A stretch of DNA of 64,000 nucleotides from Rheinheimera sp. 4Y26 (GCF_025245835.1 NZ_JAOBWS010000003.1:62001-126000); one strand, 5' to 3'; counted from the stretch's first letter, positions 36,904 through 46,141 are shown. Made by a program: numbers and translations. Notes: generated by a model not told the origin, from the letters alone.

Positions 36904-37851
36904 ATGACAAGCACTGTTGCAGCCCACCTGTTCAGACTGCCCGTACTATTGCGGGCATTCATACTAACGCTGCTGTTGATTGCAAACCCAACAACAGCCA
37001 ATACAACAATAGCCGCCAATTCCACAACAGCCCCCTCTGTAACAACAAAACCCGCTTCGCAGTTACGGCTGATAGTACTGGCACCGGATCTGGTGGAGCT
37101 GTTGTATAGCCTGGGTGCCGGTAAGCAAATTATTGCTGCCAGCGAACATGCCGACTACCCCGAAGCCGCGCGCGCTTTGCCAAGAGTTGGCAATTATGCC
37201 GGTTTATCGCTGGAGAAAATTATCAGCCTGCAACCTGATCTGGTGTTGTATTGGCAAAGTGGCACACCAGCGGCCGATATTGAGCGGTTACAACAGCTGG
37301 GGTTAAAGCTTGAAAGTTTTGAAAGCAAAACACTGGATGATATAGCGCTGCATTTACTCAGGCTTGGCGAATTAACCGGCCGTCAGCAACAGGCGGCACA
37401 ACTTGCCGCAGAATTTCGTGCTGAACTTCAGGCATTAACAGCAAAATACAGTCAGCAGCGTCCGCTTTCGGTATTTTACGAAATCTGGGACAACCCACTG
37501 TCAAGTATTGGCCCTTCCGCCTGGCCGGCCCAACATCTGGCCATTTGTGGCGCGCACAATGTGCTGCCTGCTGGCCCAAATCCATACCCGCAGGTCAGTG
37601 CCGAGCAGGTATTAAAGGCCAATCCCTGGTTAATTATTCAGCCGGTTTCCAACAACGAACCCCGCACTTTATTTAACTGGCAGGCATTTTCTTCACTAAA
37701 AGCAGTTGAATATCAACAATTTGCCAGGCCTAACAGCGATTTATTACACAGAGCCAGTTTAAGAACCCTCGGCGGTGTGCGTGAGCTTTGCCAATTAATT
37801 GAAAAAAGCCGGCAATTTTATGCTCAAGTTTTACCAAAGAGCGGCCGATAA
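36904..37851 (+). CDS. btuF: Periplasmic cobalamin-binding protein BtuF
   Basis: A 315-residue solute-binding protein of the helical backbone type. The N-terminus holds a hydrophobic signal peptide and a Thr/Ala-rich linker; the domain follows with LIVLAPDLVELLYSLGAGKQIIAASEHADYP (the BtuF-like Cys-free N-lobe), a long connecting helix, and WDNPLSSIGPSAWPAQHLAICGAHNV in the C-lobe. ATG 36904 lies a few bases behind a GAGG element at the cobO stop. It binds B12 in the periplasm and feeds the BtuCD pair. Confidence 0.88.
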   Translation: MTSTVAAHLFRLPVLLRAFILTLLLIANPTTANTTIAANSTTAPSVTTKPASQLRLIVLAPDLVELLYSLGAGKQIIAASEHADYPEAARALPRVGNYAGLSLEKIISLQPDLVLYWQSGTPAADIERLQQLGLKLESFESKTLDDIALHLLRLGELTGRQQQAAQLAAEFRAELQALTAKYSQQRPLSVFYEIWDNPLSSIGPSAWPAQHLAICGAHNVLPAGPNPYPQVSAEQVLKANPWLIIQPVSNNEPRTLFNWQAFSSLKAVEYQQFARPNSDLLHRASLRTLGGVRELCQLIEKSRQFYAQVLPKSGR

Positions 37852-37891
37852 GCTGGCTATAGTGTAACTAAACCCAACAAGGCGGCCCGAC

Positions 37892-38593
37892 ATGAAGATC
37901 CAACCCAATATTGCAAGCAACGCCAGTGGTAATGACGTTATTAAAAATGACAAAGCGGATAAAACCAAAGAATCGACACAGGCAGAACTGAGCCGGCCGG
38001 CGACAGGCGCAGAAATGTCGCGCGCCAACCGGCAAGAGCTGAACCAGACCATTTTGCAAAGTCAGCTTGATATCAGCTTAAAATCCGACAACAAATCTCT
38101 GGGTTTGTTGTATCGCACTGTGCTGAACGCCGTCAGTAAAAACCTGAAAAACGATGGTGAAAAACCAGCACTGCCGGAGCAGGCGGCCGACAGAGCCACC
38201 GAAGCCCGTAACAAAGATAAACCTGGTGTTGGCAATAATCCGTATGCCCAGGATCAGGACACCTCGCCACAGGCAACGGCCGATCGGATTGTGGCTTTTG
38301 CCACCAACTTTTATCAACAGTTCCGCGAACAGAACAAAGACTTAACTGAAGAAGATGCCCTGAGCCAATTTATGGAAAAAATTGGTGGTGGTATTGATCA
38401 GGGTTTTGCCGAAGCCAGAGAAGTGCTTGATGGCATGGGTCAGTTGCAGGGCAAAGTAAAAGAGGATATCGACAGCACTTATTCGCTGATCCAACAGGGT
38501 TTAACCAGCTTTAAAGAGCTGACACTGGAAAAGTCCAAAGATAACAGTACACCGGCAACGCCTGAGCCTGTTAGTAACAATCAGACGAATTGA
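37892..38593 (+). CDS. DUF5610 domain protein
   Basis: A 233-residue soluble protein. A disordered N-terminus with Asn, Lys and Thr precedes a helical domain; the C-terminal signature FMEKIGGGIDQGFAEAREVLDGMGQL ... STYSLIQQGLTSFKEL is that of DUF5610 proteins found in Alteromonadales, Vibrio and Pseudomonas, where function is unknown. No signal peptide. It ends in a Pro/Thr/Asn tail. Its own terminator follows. Confidence 0.85.
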   Translation: MKIQPNIASNASGNDVIKNDKADKTKESTQAELSRPATGAEMSRANRQELNQTILQSQLDISLKSDNKSLGLLYRTVLNAVSKNLKNDGEKPALPEQAADRATEARNKDKPGVGNNPYAQDQDTSPQATADRIVAFATNFYQQFREQNKDLTEEDALSQFMEKIGGGIDQGFAEAREVLDGMGQLQGKVKEDIDSTYSLIQQGLTSFKELTLEKSKDNSTPATPEPVSNNQTN

Positions 38594-38617
38594 AGAAGCA
38601 CAGCTGCAACTGCGAAT

Positions 38618-38645
38618 AAAAATGCCGCTTGATTGCGGCATTTTT
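38618..38645 (+). terminator. Intrinsic terminator after the DUF5610 gene
   Basis: Stem aaaaatgccgc / gcggcattttt (38618-38628 with 38635-38645) closes a 6-nt loop and ends in TTTTT. Confidence 0.87.
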
Positions 38646-38744
38646 ATTGGTTTGCTTCAGCATCTGAGCTAAACGCTGCTATCTGCCACTGCGCTTTGCT
38701 GCCTTATAACCAGCAACAAATTGGCAAGCCGGCAAAGCACAGAT

Positions 38745-39122
38745 TTAGCGGCAAACGTAACTGGCCAGCGCTTTTTGCACCGCCATAATATTGCCGTCTT
38801 TATTAAAAGTTTTGCTGATCGGCTGCTCTGTGCTGCTTAACCAGATTTTTAAATCCGACTCCAGATCAAAATGGCCTTTGGTTTCAGCGGCAAAACGCAC
38901 CACTGAGCGGTAAGGCACCGACATATATTCTTTTTTTGAGCCGGTCAGCCCTTGTTTATCAATAAAAATCAGTCGCTTGTTGGTAAAAACTATCAGGTCG
39001 CGGATGATTTTAAAAACCTGCTCCAGTTTTTCGCCGTCAGCGAGAATACTGGTTAACTCCTGTTCCACATCGGCCACATCAATTTCGGCTGCATTGCCTA
39101 ATAAACCACTGAGGATCCCCAT
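38745..39122 (-). CDS. Bacterial PH-domain protein
   Basis: A 125-residue cytosolic protein with the bacterial PH domain (PF08000-like): an N-terminal MGILSGLLGNAAEIDVADVEQELTSIL, then beta strands LIVFTNKRLIFIDKQG and VPYRSVVRFAAETKGHFDLESDLKIWLSST, as in this family. ATG 39122 has GGAG 8 bases upstream; the 35 in-frame residues upstream are rejected. Function unknown. Confidence 0.85.
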   Translation of the reverse strand: MGILSGLLGNAAEIDVADVEQELTSILADGEKLEQVFKIIRDLIVFTNKRLIFIDKQGLTGSKKEYMSVPYRSVVRFAAETKGHFDLESDLKIWLSSTEQPISKTFNKDGNIMAVQKALASYVCR

Positions 39123-39245
39123 GTTTTTTGCTCCTGCTTTTATGCGAAAAAACCAGCATAGAGACTCCACCGCTTTGCAGCAAGCTTTAGTTCGACCTGC
39201 AGCCACAGCGTAAATACTGCGGTTCATTCAGCACTGCCTGTCCGG

Positions 39246-39968
39246 CTAAAAAGGCAAGATTGAACCATCCCAGTGCAGCAACTTGCCATGCTGCTGTGGT
39301 GTTAGCTCTGTTGCTACCTGCCATAAACGTGCTGCAGTTTGCGCCGGACTTTGCAGCTGGGATGGAGGAATATTGCGTAAAAAAGGCGCTGACAACAAAG
39401 ACTCTGTGGTGCCAGGATGCAGCGCGGCCACAAGAGCTGGCACTTTAAGCCTGACAAGTTCAATCGACAGGGTTTTAATGAGCATATTCAGCGCCGCCTT
39501 GGCACTGCGATAGCTGTACCAACCGCCTAAGCTGTTATCGCTGATACTGCCAACTTTGGCACTGAGCACCAACACCCTGCAGGGATGCTGCTGCAAATAA
39601 CCAAACAAGGCCTGCAGGTGCAAAGCCGGCAGCAGATAATTCACCCACCAGCTGTGCATGGCGTCTTGTTCATCGAGCTGGCGGATGGTTTTTTCCGCTT
39701 TTAACCTGCCTTGCTGTAAAACACCATGGCAAATAAAAATGTCTGTGGGCTGAAACTGCCGGCAAAAATCGGCAAAAACAGTATTTAACCTGACTGCAGC
39801 CTCGCCCTGCTGAAGCTCGAGCACTAACCAGTCATCCACCATCACAGCTTCGGGAGCTGGCGAGCGGCTGACGCCGGCAACTAAAGCGCCCTGCTGCTTT
39901 GCATAACTCAGCAAGCCCTGCCCTATGCTGCTATTGGCACCAAGCACTAATAAACGTCTTTGTTGCAT
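39246..39968 (-). CDS. Short-chain dehydrogenase/reductase
   Basis: A 240-residue SDR. The cofactor loop is LVLGANSSIGQG, a variant of the TGxxxGxG pattern; NYLL and LSAKVGSI contribute the Asn and Ser positions, and SYRSAKAALN contains the YxxxK catalytic pair. Similar SDRs (CsgA/C-factor-like) are common beside flavoprotein genes in this group. Substrate unknown. AGGA lies 10 bases before the ATG. Confidence 0.88.
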   Translation of the reverse strand: MQQRRLLVLGANSSIGQGLLSYAKQQGALVAGVSRSPAPEAVMVDDWLVLELQQGEAAVRLNTVFADFCRQFQPTDIFICHGVLQQGRLKAEKTIRQLDEQDAMHSWWVNYLLPALHLQALFGYLQQHPCRVLVLSAKVGSISDNSLGGWYSYRSAKAALNMLIKTLSIELVRLKVPALVAALHPGTTESLLSAPFLRNIPPSQLQSPAQTAARLWQVATELTPQQHGKLLHWDGSILPF

Positions 39969-40060
39969 CTGTTGTTATTCCTGCCTGCTGATTTTCTTGC
40001 TAAGGGGCTGCTGTAGGCGGTGTTGTGTTAACTTCTATTCTCTGTGTTGAACCTGTTGGT

Positions 40061-41101
40061 TCAGGTGTTGTGCGCCCTGCCAAGCAGTTTGGATGCAGCC
40101 TCTACACCGGATAACCAGGCGTTTTCCACCCGACCGCCCAGGGTCCAGTCACCACAAAGCGCCAACTGCATTTTTTTGTCAAATAACACACCGCAGGGTG
40201 GAATATCGCTGTTGTAACTGGCATACAACCAGCGATGACAAAGCGCAGCCGCTACCTGCACTTGTGTCCCCAGCACCCGGCTTAGTTCAGCAGCGGCCAG
40301 CGCACTGATTTGCTCCGGCATGGTCTCAAGCTCCCGGGCACTGCAATCTTCGGATAAATGCACCAGCCACTGCTCAGGCGCAGGCGCCTGTACTGTCTCC
40401 TGCTGTAATCTGGCACTTTGCCGCCCTGGTTTAGCTGATTGTTGGGCAATCCAGCGCGTATTGCCATCCTGCACAAAAATACCTTGTGCCTGCTGATGGG
40501 TGGGATTGGCCAACTCAAGTAATACCGCCCAGCAGGGCAACAAAGCACGCTTCGGAATTTGCAGTGACAAAGGTGCCCCTTCCAGCAGCTGGAAGGCTTG
40601 CTCCGGCGGACAGGTCAGCAACAGCGCATCAAAACCACCAAAACATTCACCTTGTTCAGAGCACAGCTGCCACTGACCTGAACTTTGGCTACTGACATTG
40701 CTGCAGATATAACTCAACTCGTTTATTTTGCAGCCGGTGTAAAGTGTGGCGCCTTCAAACTCCCCCGACAACATCTGATGCATGGTGGAAGTGCCGATAT
40801 AACGGATTTCATCATCGGGTGAAGGGCTTAACCGGCCCTGCTGGTATTGATAAGGCACAAAATCCCAGCGCTGCACTAAACCTTGCGCCTGCCATTGTTG
40901 CACCTGTGCCAAAAATGCCTCGCTGCGGGCGGTAAAATACTGAGCGCCAAAGTCAAAACTGCCGGCCAAAGCCCTTTTGCTGCTGATGCGCCCGCCCGGA
41001 CCCCGCGCTTTTTCAAACACTGTGACTGAAGCACCTTGTGCTGTCAGCGCTTTACAAGCGGCTGCCGCGCTGACACCGGCTCCGATAATCGCAATTTTCA
41101 C
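40061..41101 (-). CDS. Renalase-like FAD/NAD(P)-dependent oxidoreductase (GTG start)
   Basis: A 346-residue flavoprotein of the renalase/amine-oxidase-like fold. The FAD-binding Rossmann motif IAIIGAGVSAAAACKAL has Ala in place of the last Gly, then FEKARGPGGRISSKR (second FAD motif) and FDFGAQYFTARS. A C-terminal LALCGDWTLGGRVENAWLSGVEAA completes the FAD site. The start is GTG at 41101, with GGAG 6 bases upstream. It likely oxidises or reduces a small amine or nicotinamide derivative; substrate unknown. The SDR gene lies downstream, 92 bases away. Confidence 0.88.
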   Translation of the reverse strand: MKIAIIGAGVSAAAACKALTAQGASVTVFEKARGPGGRISSKRALAGSFDFGAQYFTARSEAFLAQVQQWQAQGLVQRWDFVPYQYQQGRLSPSPDDEIRYIGTSTMHQMLSGEFEGATLYTGCKINELSYICSNVSSQSSGQWQLCSEQGECFGGFDALLLTCPPEQAFQLLEGAPLSLQIPKRALLPCWAVLLELANPTHQQAQGIFVQDGNTRWIAQQSAKPGRQSARLQQETVQAPAPEQWLVHLSEDCSARELETMPEQISALAAAELSRVLGTQVQVAAALCHRWLYASYNSDIPPCGVLFDKKMQLALCGDWTLGGRVENAWLSGVEAASKLLGRAHNT

Positions 41102-41335
41102 GCCTTGCTCCTGGTTGGCAATTTAAGGCTTATGCCTGTGGTTCTGTTCTGAACTGTATTTAAAGTGACTGCGTATCACTCCTGTGTCTTTGATTGTATC
41201 GGCATCGGCTTGCACTACATCTGACTTGCCAAAGCACTGGCCAGGGCAAACACGGCTGTTGGTGATAGCAGATAATCTGATTAGACTACGGCAAAATAAA
41301 AACTGCAGATCAAATCTTTCAGCGCAGGAAAAAAC

Positions 41336-41872
41336 ATGACAACACAAACCATCACCCTCGCCGCCGGTTGTTTCTGGTGTGTTGAAGCGGCTTTTAACAT
41401 GCTTAAAGGCGTGCAGCAAGCCACCAGTGGTTATATGGGCGGCCATAGCGTCAGCCCCAGTTATCGGGATATTTGCAGCGGCGACACCGGTCATGCTGAA
41501 GTGGTACAGCTGGAATTTGATGCTGATGTGATTTCGCTGCAGACAATATTCGAGGTGTTTTTTTTCCTGCACGACCCCACCAGCCTGAATCGTCAGGGCA
41601 ATGATGTTGGCACTCAGTACCGCTCGGCGATTTTTTATGCCGATGACATTCAGCTTGAAATGGCCAAAGCAGCCATTAACAGGCTTGAACAACAAGGTGT
41701 TTATCAACAACCTATAGTCACGACACTGGAGAAGCTTGCAACTTTTTATCCGGCAGAAACTTACCATCAGGGTTATGCGCTGGCCAATCCACAGCAACCC
41801 TATTGCCAGTTTTTGGTATTGCCTAAACTGGCGAAATTCCGCCAGCAATATACTACGTTGTTAAAAACCTAA
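41336..41872 (+). CDS. msrA: Peptide methionine sulfoxide reductase MsrA
   Basis: Reduces methionine-S-sulfoxide in proteins. The 178-residue enzyme has the catalytic motif AAGCFWCVEAAF near residue 10 and GGHSVSPSYRDICSGDTGHAEVVQLEFD, HDPTSLNRQGNDVGTQYRSAIFY, and AETYHQGY, all MsrA signatures. It is a single-domain form without MsrB. Convergent with btuB across a terminator. Confidence 0.96.
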   Translation: MTTQTITLAAGCFWCVEAAFNMLKGVQQATSGYMGGHSVSPSYRDICSGDTGHAEVVQLEFDADVISLQTIFEVFFFLHDPTSLNRQGNDVGTQYRSAIFYADDIQLEMAKAAINRLEQQGVYQQPIVTTLEKLATFYPAETYHQGYALANPQQPYCQFLVLPKLAKFRQQYTTLLKT

Positions 41873-41914
41873 GCAGCGATCAGAACCCGCGAAAGCTGTG
41901 TTGTTGCTGCAGAC

Positions 41915-41945
41915 AAAAAAGCCGGCACCTTGTGGTGCCGGCTTT
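41915..41945 (-). terminator. Intrinsic terminator between msrA and btuB
   Basis: A 12-bp perfect stem (41918-41929 with 41934-41945) around TTGT. The T-run is on the minus strand (six bases), so it serves btuB best; it may also slow msrA transcripts. Confidence 0.85.
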
Positions 41946-41981
41946 ATGCGCAGATAAAGTGGTGTTTAACAGAAGAAAACG

Positions 41982-43859
41982 TTAAAACGCCAGCACTTGA
42001 ACCCCTAACACAAACTCCAGCCCGGCCTGACGATAACCCAGATTCGTCTGGTAAGTTTTATCAAACAGGTTGTCAACTTTGGCGCGAAGGGTAATGCCAG
42101 GCTGCCACTGATAAGCCACACCGGCACTCCAAATCAGGTAACTGCCAAGCTCAGGTTGCAGCTTGCCCTGCCAGTCTTTGCCGGAGAATGAGCGGCTCTG
42201 ATATAAAGCTTCGGTGCTAAAAGTCCAGTCCTGGTAAGTTTTGCTGCCAAGCCAGCTGACTTTGTGCGCCGGACGTTTTACCAGCTTCAGGCCGGTTTTT
42301 TCATCTTTTCCGTCCAGATATCCGTAACTTAACCGCTGATCAACATCGTCGATTGCAAAAGCGGCACTGAGTTCCGCGCCCTGAATACTGGCCAGCAGCA
42401 CATTGGTATTTTGCTGACCCCGCTGAATCAGATTGGTTAAGTCGCGGTCAAACAGCACCAAATCCAACTGAAGTGCCCGGAGCTGATAATTCAGCCCCAA
42501 CTCACGGGATAACGACTCTTCCGGTTTTAACAGCGGATTACCGTATTTTGGCCAGTATAAGTCGTTAAAGGTCGGCACTTTAAATGCCGTGCCCTGACTA
42601 AAACGGGCGATTAAATCGTTGCTCAGATGATAACCAGCGCTGAACTGATAGGTGTTTTTATTGCCGTAGCTGGTAAAGTTGTCGTGACGCACTGCACCAT
42701 CAAACAAATATTGATTGTTATCAAAGGCAAAACCGGCAAACACACTCTGGTTATTACGGCTATCGGACGAATAATTCGGCGCGTTTTTCAGCACCTGTTC
42801 CTGATACCAGCTGGCACCTGTTAAGAAAGTCCAGTCCGTGAATAAAGCGTAACTGAGCTGATAAGCCGCTTCATCTCTTTTGGTTTTAAACAAAGATTCC
42901 GGGCTTTGCGGGCCATAACTCACATCGCTGTCGACACTATGCGCCAGTTTTAATTGATGTGACAACGCGCCCTGCTGCAAACTCCAGTCGAGTTGATGCG
43001 AGTCTTGCTGCGTGTCGGCTTTATCACCACCGTAGTCACTGTCGAACTCGTAATAACCGTCGTTGAGCTGCGACTGCCAGCGCCACAAGCCCAGACGGCT
43101 TTGCAGTTCAGCTCCGGCATTAAGGTAACTTTGTTCAAAACCATCATCATCCGGATCTCCGCCTATTTTGGCGGAAAAACCATCGCCCATCGCAGTGCCA
43201 AGACTGCCAAACAACGTCAGGTCACCGTTTTTCTGACTGCCGGACAAACCCACTTCCGCCAGCTTATTGCTGCCTAAAGTAGCGTTAAATTCGGTTTTGT
43301 CGCCCCGACGGCTGGTAATGGCAATGACACCACCTAAAGCATCAGAGCCATACCAGGCGGCTTTAGGGCCACGGATAATTTCGATTTTTTCAATGAGTGC
43401 CACAGGCACCATGGCCAGCGACTGGTAACCCAAAGTGGCAGAGCCAATACGCACGCCGTCCAGCAGCACCAGAGTGTGACCACTACTGCCACCACGGATA
43501 AACACACTGCTGTTTTGGCCACGGCCACCGTCACGCGCCACGCTGACACCGGCCACTTGCTGCAATAAAGCCGGTAAATCACGTACCTGACGGCGGATAA
43601 TTTCATCCCTGTTGATCACAGTGACGCTGCTTAAGGTTTCAGCCACAGCTTTGGCATGGCGATTGGCATAAATGCTGATATGTTCAAGCTCAGCCTCTGC
43701 AGCCTTGGTTTGAACGGTTTTGCTTTGAACGGATTTGGCTTGAACTGTTTGGGTTTGAACCGGCTCGTTTTGAGCAGGCTTGTTTTGAACAGGATTAGCT
43801 TCTGCAGCAACGGCAAAAGAGCTGACCACAGCCAGGGTCAGTACAGATAACTTCAACAT
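41982..43859 (-). CDS. btuB: TonB-dependent vitamin B12 receptor BtuB
   Basis: A 625-residue outer-membrane receptor importing cobalamin with TonB energy. Signal peptide: residues 1-18 or so. A linker (residues 22-52) follows, built of six pentapeptide repeats; then comes a Ton-box-like LEHISIYANR, the plug domain (VINRDEIIRRQVRDLPALLQQVAGV, NSSVFIRGGSSGHTLVLLDGVRI, IEIIRGPKAAWYGSDALGGVIAI) and a beta-barrel ending in Phe. ATG 43859 has GGAG 6 bases upstream; the 34 in-frame residues ahead of it lie within the riboswitch and are rejected. Confidence 0.96.
   Translation of the reverse strand: MLKLSVLTLAVVSSFAVAAEANPVQNKPAQNEPVQTQTVQAKSVQSKTVQTKAAEAELEHISIYANRHAKAVAETLSSVTVINRDEIIRRQVRDLPALLQQVAGVSVARDGGRGQNSSVFIRGGSSGHTLVLLDGVRIGSATLGYQSLAMVPVALIEKIEIIRGPKAAWYGSDALGGVIAITSRRGDKTEFNATLGSNKLAEVGLSGSQKNGDLTLFGSLGTAMGDGFSAKIGGDPDDDGFEQSYLNAGAELQSRLGLWRWQSQLNDGYYEFDSDYGGDKADTQQDSHQLDWSLQQGALSHQLKLAHSVDSDVSYGPQSPESLFKTKRDEAAYQLSYALFTDWTFLTGASWYQEQVLKNAPNYSSDSRNNQSVFAGFAFDNNQYLFDGAVRHDNFTSYGNKNTYQFSAGYHLSNDLIARFSQGTAFKVPTFNDLYWPKYGNPLLKPEESLSRELGLNYQLRALQLDLVLFDRDLTNLIQRGQQNTNVLLASIQGAELSAAFAIDDVDQRLSYGYLDGKDEKTGLKLVKRPAHKVSWLGSKTYQDWTFSTEALYQSRSFSGKDWQGKLQPELGSYLIWSAGVAYQWQPGITLRAKVDNLFDKTYQTNLGYRQAGLEFVLGVQVLAF
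43704..43793 (-). repeat. Six 15-bp coding repeats in btuB
   Basis: Residues 23-52 of BtuB are six successive pentapeptides with consensus [P/T/S][V/A]Q-x-[K/E/Q]: PVQNK, PAQNE, PVQTQ, TVQAK, SVQSK, TVQTK. The DNA is a 15-bp minisatellite with diverged copies. Confidence 0.85.
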
Positions 43860-43906
43860 GAAAACTCCAGATGACACGCCCACCGCGTGTTGTTGGGTGA
43901 ATGAAT

Positions 43907-44118
43907 TTTCAGGCCGGTCTCCGGGCTGCAGCATCCGGGCTGGTGTGGCTGATGCCAACACTCACCCAGTTCGTCTTATACCTTCCCATCCGAAGACAGT
44001 GGCAGTGAAAGACAAACAGCAAAATTGCTGATGATGTTACCGTTGCGGGGGCAGCTCTGGTGTTTCACCAGATTCCCGTTTCACTGTTGCAAGCCAAGCT
44101 TCAACAGCACCTGAAAAA
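43907..44118 (-). promoter_or_regulatory. Cobalamin (B12) riboswitch
   Basis: On the minus strand the leader carries the conserved core of a cobalamin riboswitch: GGTGCTGTTGAAG, then ACGGGAATCTGGTGAAACACCAG, AGCTGCCCCCGCAACGGTAA (the B12 box region), a GCCACTG element, GGGAAGG, and the terminal GCCCGGAGACCGGCC. It ends about 48 bases before the btuB start. The remaining leader has a 6-bp hairpin (43874-43890) a few bases from the ribosome binding site, which suggests control of translation. Repression of btuB by B12 is expected from the family. Confidence 0.96.
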
Positions 44119-44215
44119 CGCGGCCACAGTGTAGCGGCCGCTGCTCGTTTGTCAATAGAAATCCAGATGGCTATTTCTAAAGCAAACTGCCGCCATCTGC
44201 AGTGAAGAACATTTT

Positions 44216-44698
44216 TTAATCGCGGAAGTTCTGATACTGGAATGGCTGGCCTAATTCCGCCTGACGAATAAGCGCTATGGCTTCCTGCAAATCATCACGT
44301 TTTTTACCAGACACCCGCACTTCATCCCCCTGAATAGCGGCTTGTACCTTGGATTTGCTTTCTTTGATCAGTTTGACAATTTTACGCGCCATATCCTGAT
44401 CAATGCCTTGTTTTAACGACAATAACTGGCTGTAGGTTTTGCCGGAATGCACCACATCCTCTTCTTTAAAAGAGCGCACATCAAGATTACGTTTGACTGC
44501 CTTGGCCAGAAAAATTTCTTTCATCTGCTGCAGCTGAAACTCAGCTTCGGCGCTCATGCTGACTTGTTTGTCTTTTAATTCAAATTTGGCGTTAATACCA
44601 CGAAAATCAAAACGGGTGTCCAGCTCGCGGTTGGCGTTATCGACCGCGTTTAATACTTCCTGCAAATCAACTTTAGAAACAATATCAAATGAAGGCAT
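44216..44698 (-). CDS. yajQ: YajQ family nucleotide-binding protein
   Basis: A 160-residue UPF0234/YajQ protein. It starts [22 protein letters not shown], and has [12 protein letters not shown] and [28 protein letters not shown]. Some relatives bind cyclic di-GMP or tRNA. AAGGAG lies 7 bases before the ATG. Confidence 0.95.
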   Translation of the reverse strand: MPSFDIVSKVDLQEVLNAVDNANRELDTRFDFRGINAKFELKDKQVSMSAEAEFQLQQMKEIFLAKAVKRNLDVRSFKEEDVVHSGKTYSQLLSLKQGIDQDMARKIVKLIKESKSKVQAAIQGDEVRVSGKKRDDLQEAIALIRQAELGQPFQYQNFRD

Positions 44699-44870
44699 TG
44701 AGGCTCTCCTTAAAATTCAATCAGATCAGGCCCAAAAGCGGCACCATCAGATGCACGCCCTGGCGAGTGCTCATCGCCTGTTGCAATGGGCTCTGGTAAT
44801 GGTGCGCTGGATTATAGCGAAAATGGTCGTATAATCCGAGCCTTGGCGTTTTTCTTCTACGGGATTTTTT

Positions 44871-45245
44871 ATGTTGCCTGGCCGTCCCTGGTTTTTTCGT
44901 CTGTTGTTTTTGCTTGCACTGGTTGTGTGCAGTTACGGATTTTTAAAAGACGTCAGCGGCCTGCCCTCAAGCTGGATGCCCAATGACAAACTGATGCATG
45001 GTCTGATATTCCTGCTGTTGATGTTACTTTGGCAACTTAGTTTTTATCGCCTTGTACTACCGGGTTTGGTGTTACTTGGCATTTATGGCGGCGCTATTGA
45101 ACTGGCACAGCACTTTTTCACCACAAGGTTTGGCGATTGGTGGGATTTTCTGGCCGACCTTTGTGGTTTGGCTTTAGCGCTGCTGCTGTGGCAACTGCCT
45201 TTCTGGCGCCGTTTTCAACAGTTGCCAGCAGAAGGGACCCGCTGA
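44871..45245 (+). CDS. VanZ-like membrane protein
   Basis: A 124-residue protein with about four hydrophobic segments and the VanZ family pattern: MPNDKLMHGLIFLLLMLL near residue 36 and GIYGGAIELAQHFFTTRFGDWWDFLADLCG near residue 70. It is coupled to the next gene (ATGA overlap). Function unknown; VanZ gives low-level teicoplanin resistance in its best-known context, but most relatives are uncharacterised. The Shine-Dalgarno element is a GGGA 6 bases before the ATG. Confidence 0.85.
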   Translation: MLPGRPWFFRLLFLLALVVCSYGFLKDVSGLPSSWMPNDKLMHGLIFLLLMLLWQLSFYRLVLPGLVLLGIYGGAIELAQHFFTTRFGDWWDFLADLCGLALALLLWQLPFWRRFQQLPAEGTR

Positions 45246-46141
45246 TGTCGGCGCCCTGGCTGGTGGTGGGTAAAGGCGCTATTGGTTTATTGGCGGCCAG
45301 CAGATGGTTACTCAGTAACCAGAGCCTGTGGTTATGGCAAAAAACACCACAGCCACTGAGTTATCGATTTAGCGCCGGTGGCCGCGACTTTGCCATGCAG
45401 CTGCAAAATGCCGTACAAGGCCCCTTTAGCAAAGTGCTGGTGCCGGTGAAAGCTTATGATGTGGTGCATGTGGTACAAACTTTATTGCCGCATTTAGCTG
45501 ACAAGGCGCAGCTGGTGCTCTGTCACAATGGCATGGGCACGCTGGAGCCTGTTGCTGCTTTACTCAAGCCCGGTCAGGGCTTGTGGTTCGCCAGCACCAG
45601 CCATGGCGCTTATAAACCTCATGCCCTGCATGTAATCCACAGTGGCCTGGGCAGCACTGTATTGGCGCCCTGTAATGACGCCGCCCGTTGCTCTGAGACG
45701 CCCATCGCCGCTGAGCTTACCCAGGCATTGTCGCCGCTGACGCTGGTGGACGACATTCAGCCCTATTTATGGCAGAAGCTCGCGGTCAATAGTGTGATTA
45801 ATCCGCTCACTGCGTTACATCAATGCCAGAACGGTGAATTAAACCAGGCGCAGTATCAGGCGCAGATCAAGGCTTTATTGGCTGAGTTTGTACAGGTGGC
45901 AGCAGCCTGTGGTCAGCAGTTTAGCGAAGACACGCTTTATCAGCTGGTGCAGCAAGTACAGAGCAATACAGCGCAGAATTTTTCTTCCATGCTACAGGAT
46001 GTGACCGCTGGCCGGCGCACTGAACTTGGCGCTATTACCGGCTATTTATTACAACAAGCGGCGGCGCATCAGCTCAGCATACCGACCCATCAGGCGCTGT
46101 ATCAGGCGCTGGAGGCTAAGCTCGCGCCCTGGCAGTTATAG
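45245..46141 (+). CDS. panE: Ketopantoate reductase family protein
   Basis: A 298-residue 2-dehydropantoate 2-reductase-like protein that would convert ketopantoate to pantoate for coenzyme A. The N-terminus has LVVGKGAIGLLAA, the NADPH-binding motif, then VLVPVKAYDVVHVV, VLCHNGMGTLE and LAVNSVINPLTALHQCQNGEL, matching PanE. ATG 45245 overlaps the VanZ-like gene. The N-terminal glycine motif GKGAIG differs slightly from GCGALG of E. coli PanE, so activity is probable but not proven. Confidence 0.85.
   Translation: MSAPWLVVGKGAIGLLAASRWLLSNQSLWLWQKTPQPLSYRFSAGGRDFAMQLQNAVQGPFSKVLVPVKAYDVVHVVQTLLPHLADKAQLVLCHNGMGTLEPVAALLKPGQGLWFASTSHGAYKPHALHVIHSGLGSTVLAPCNDAARCSETPIAAELTQALSPLTLVDDIQPYLWQKLAVNSVINPLTALHQCQNGELNQAQYQAQIKALLAEFVQVAAACGQQFSEDTLYQLVQQVQSNTAQNFSSMLQDVTAGRRTELGAITGYLLQQAAAHQLSIPTHQALYQALEAKLAPWQL

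Noticed and set aside
41123-41848. A 241-codon minus-strand open frame opposite msrA
   Set aside because: It is antisense to almost the whole msrA gene, is rich in Cys/His/Leu without a domain pattern, and has no ribosome binding site.
43860-43961. A 34-residue N-terminal extension of BtuB
   Set aside because: It would be encoded within the cobalamin riboswitch leader and precedes a proper signal peptide with its own GGAG.
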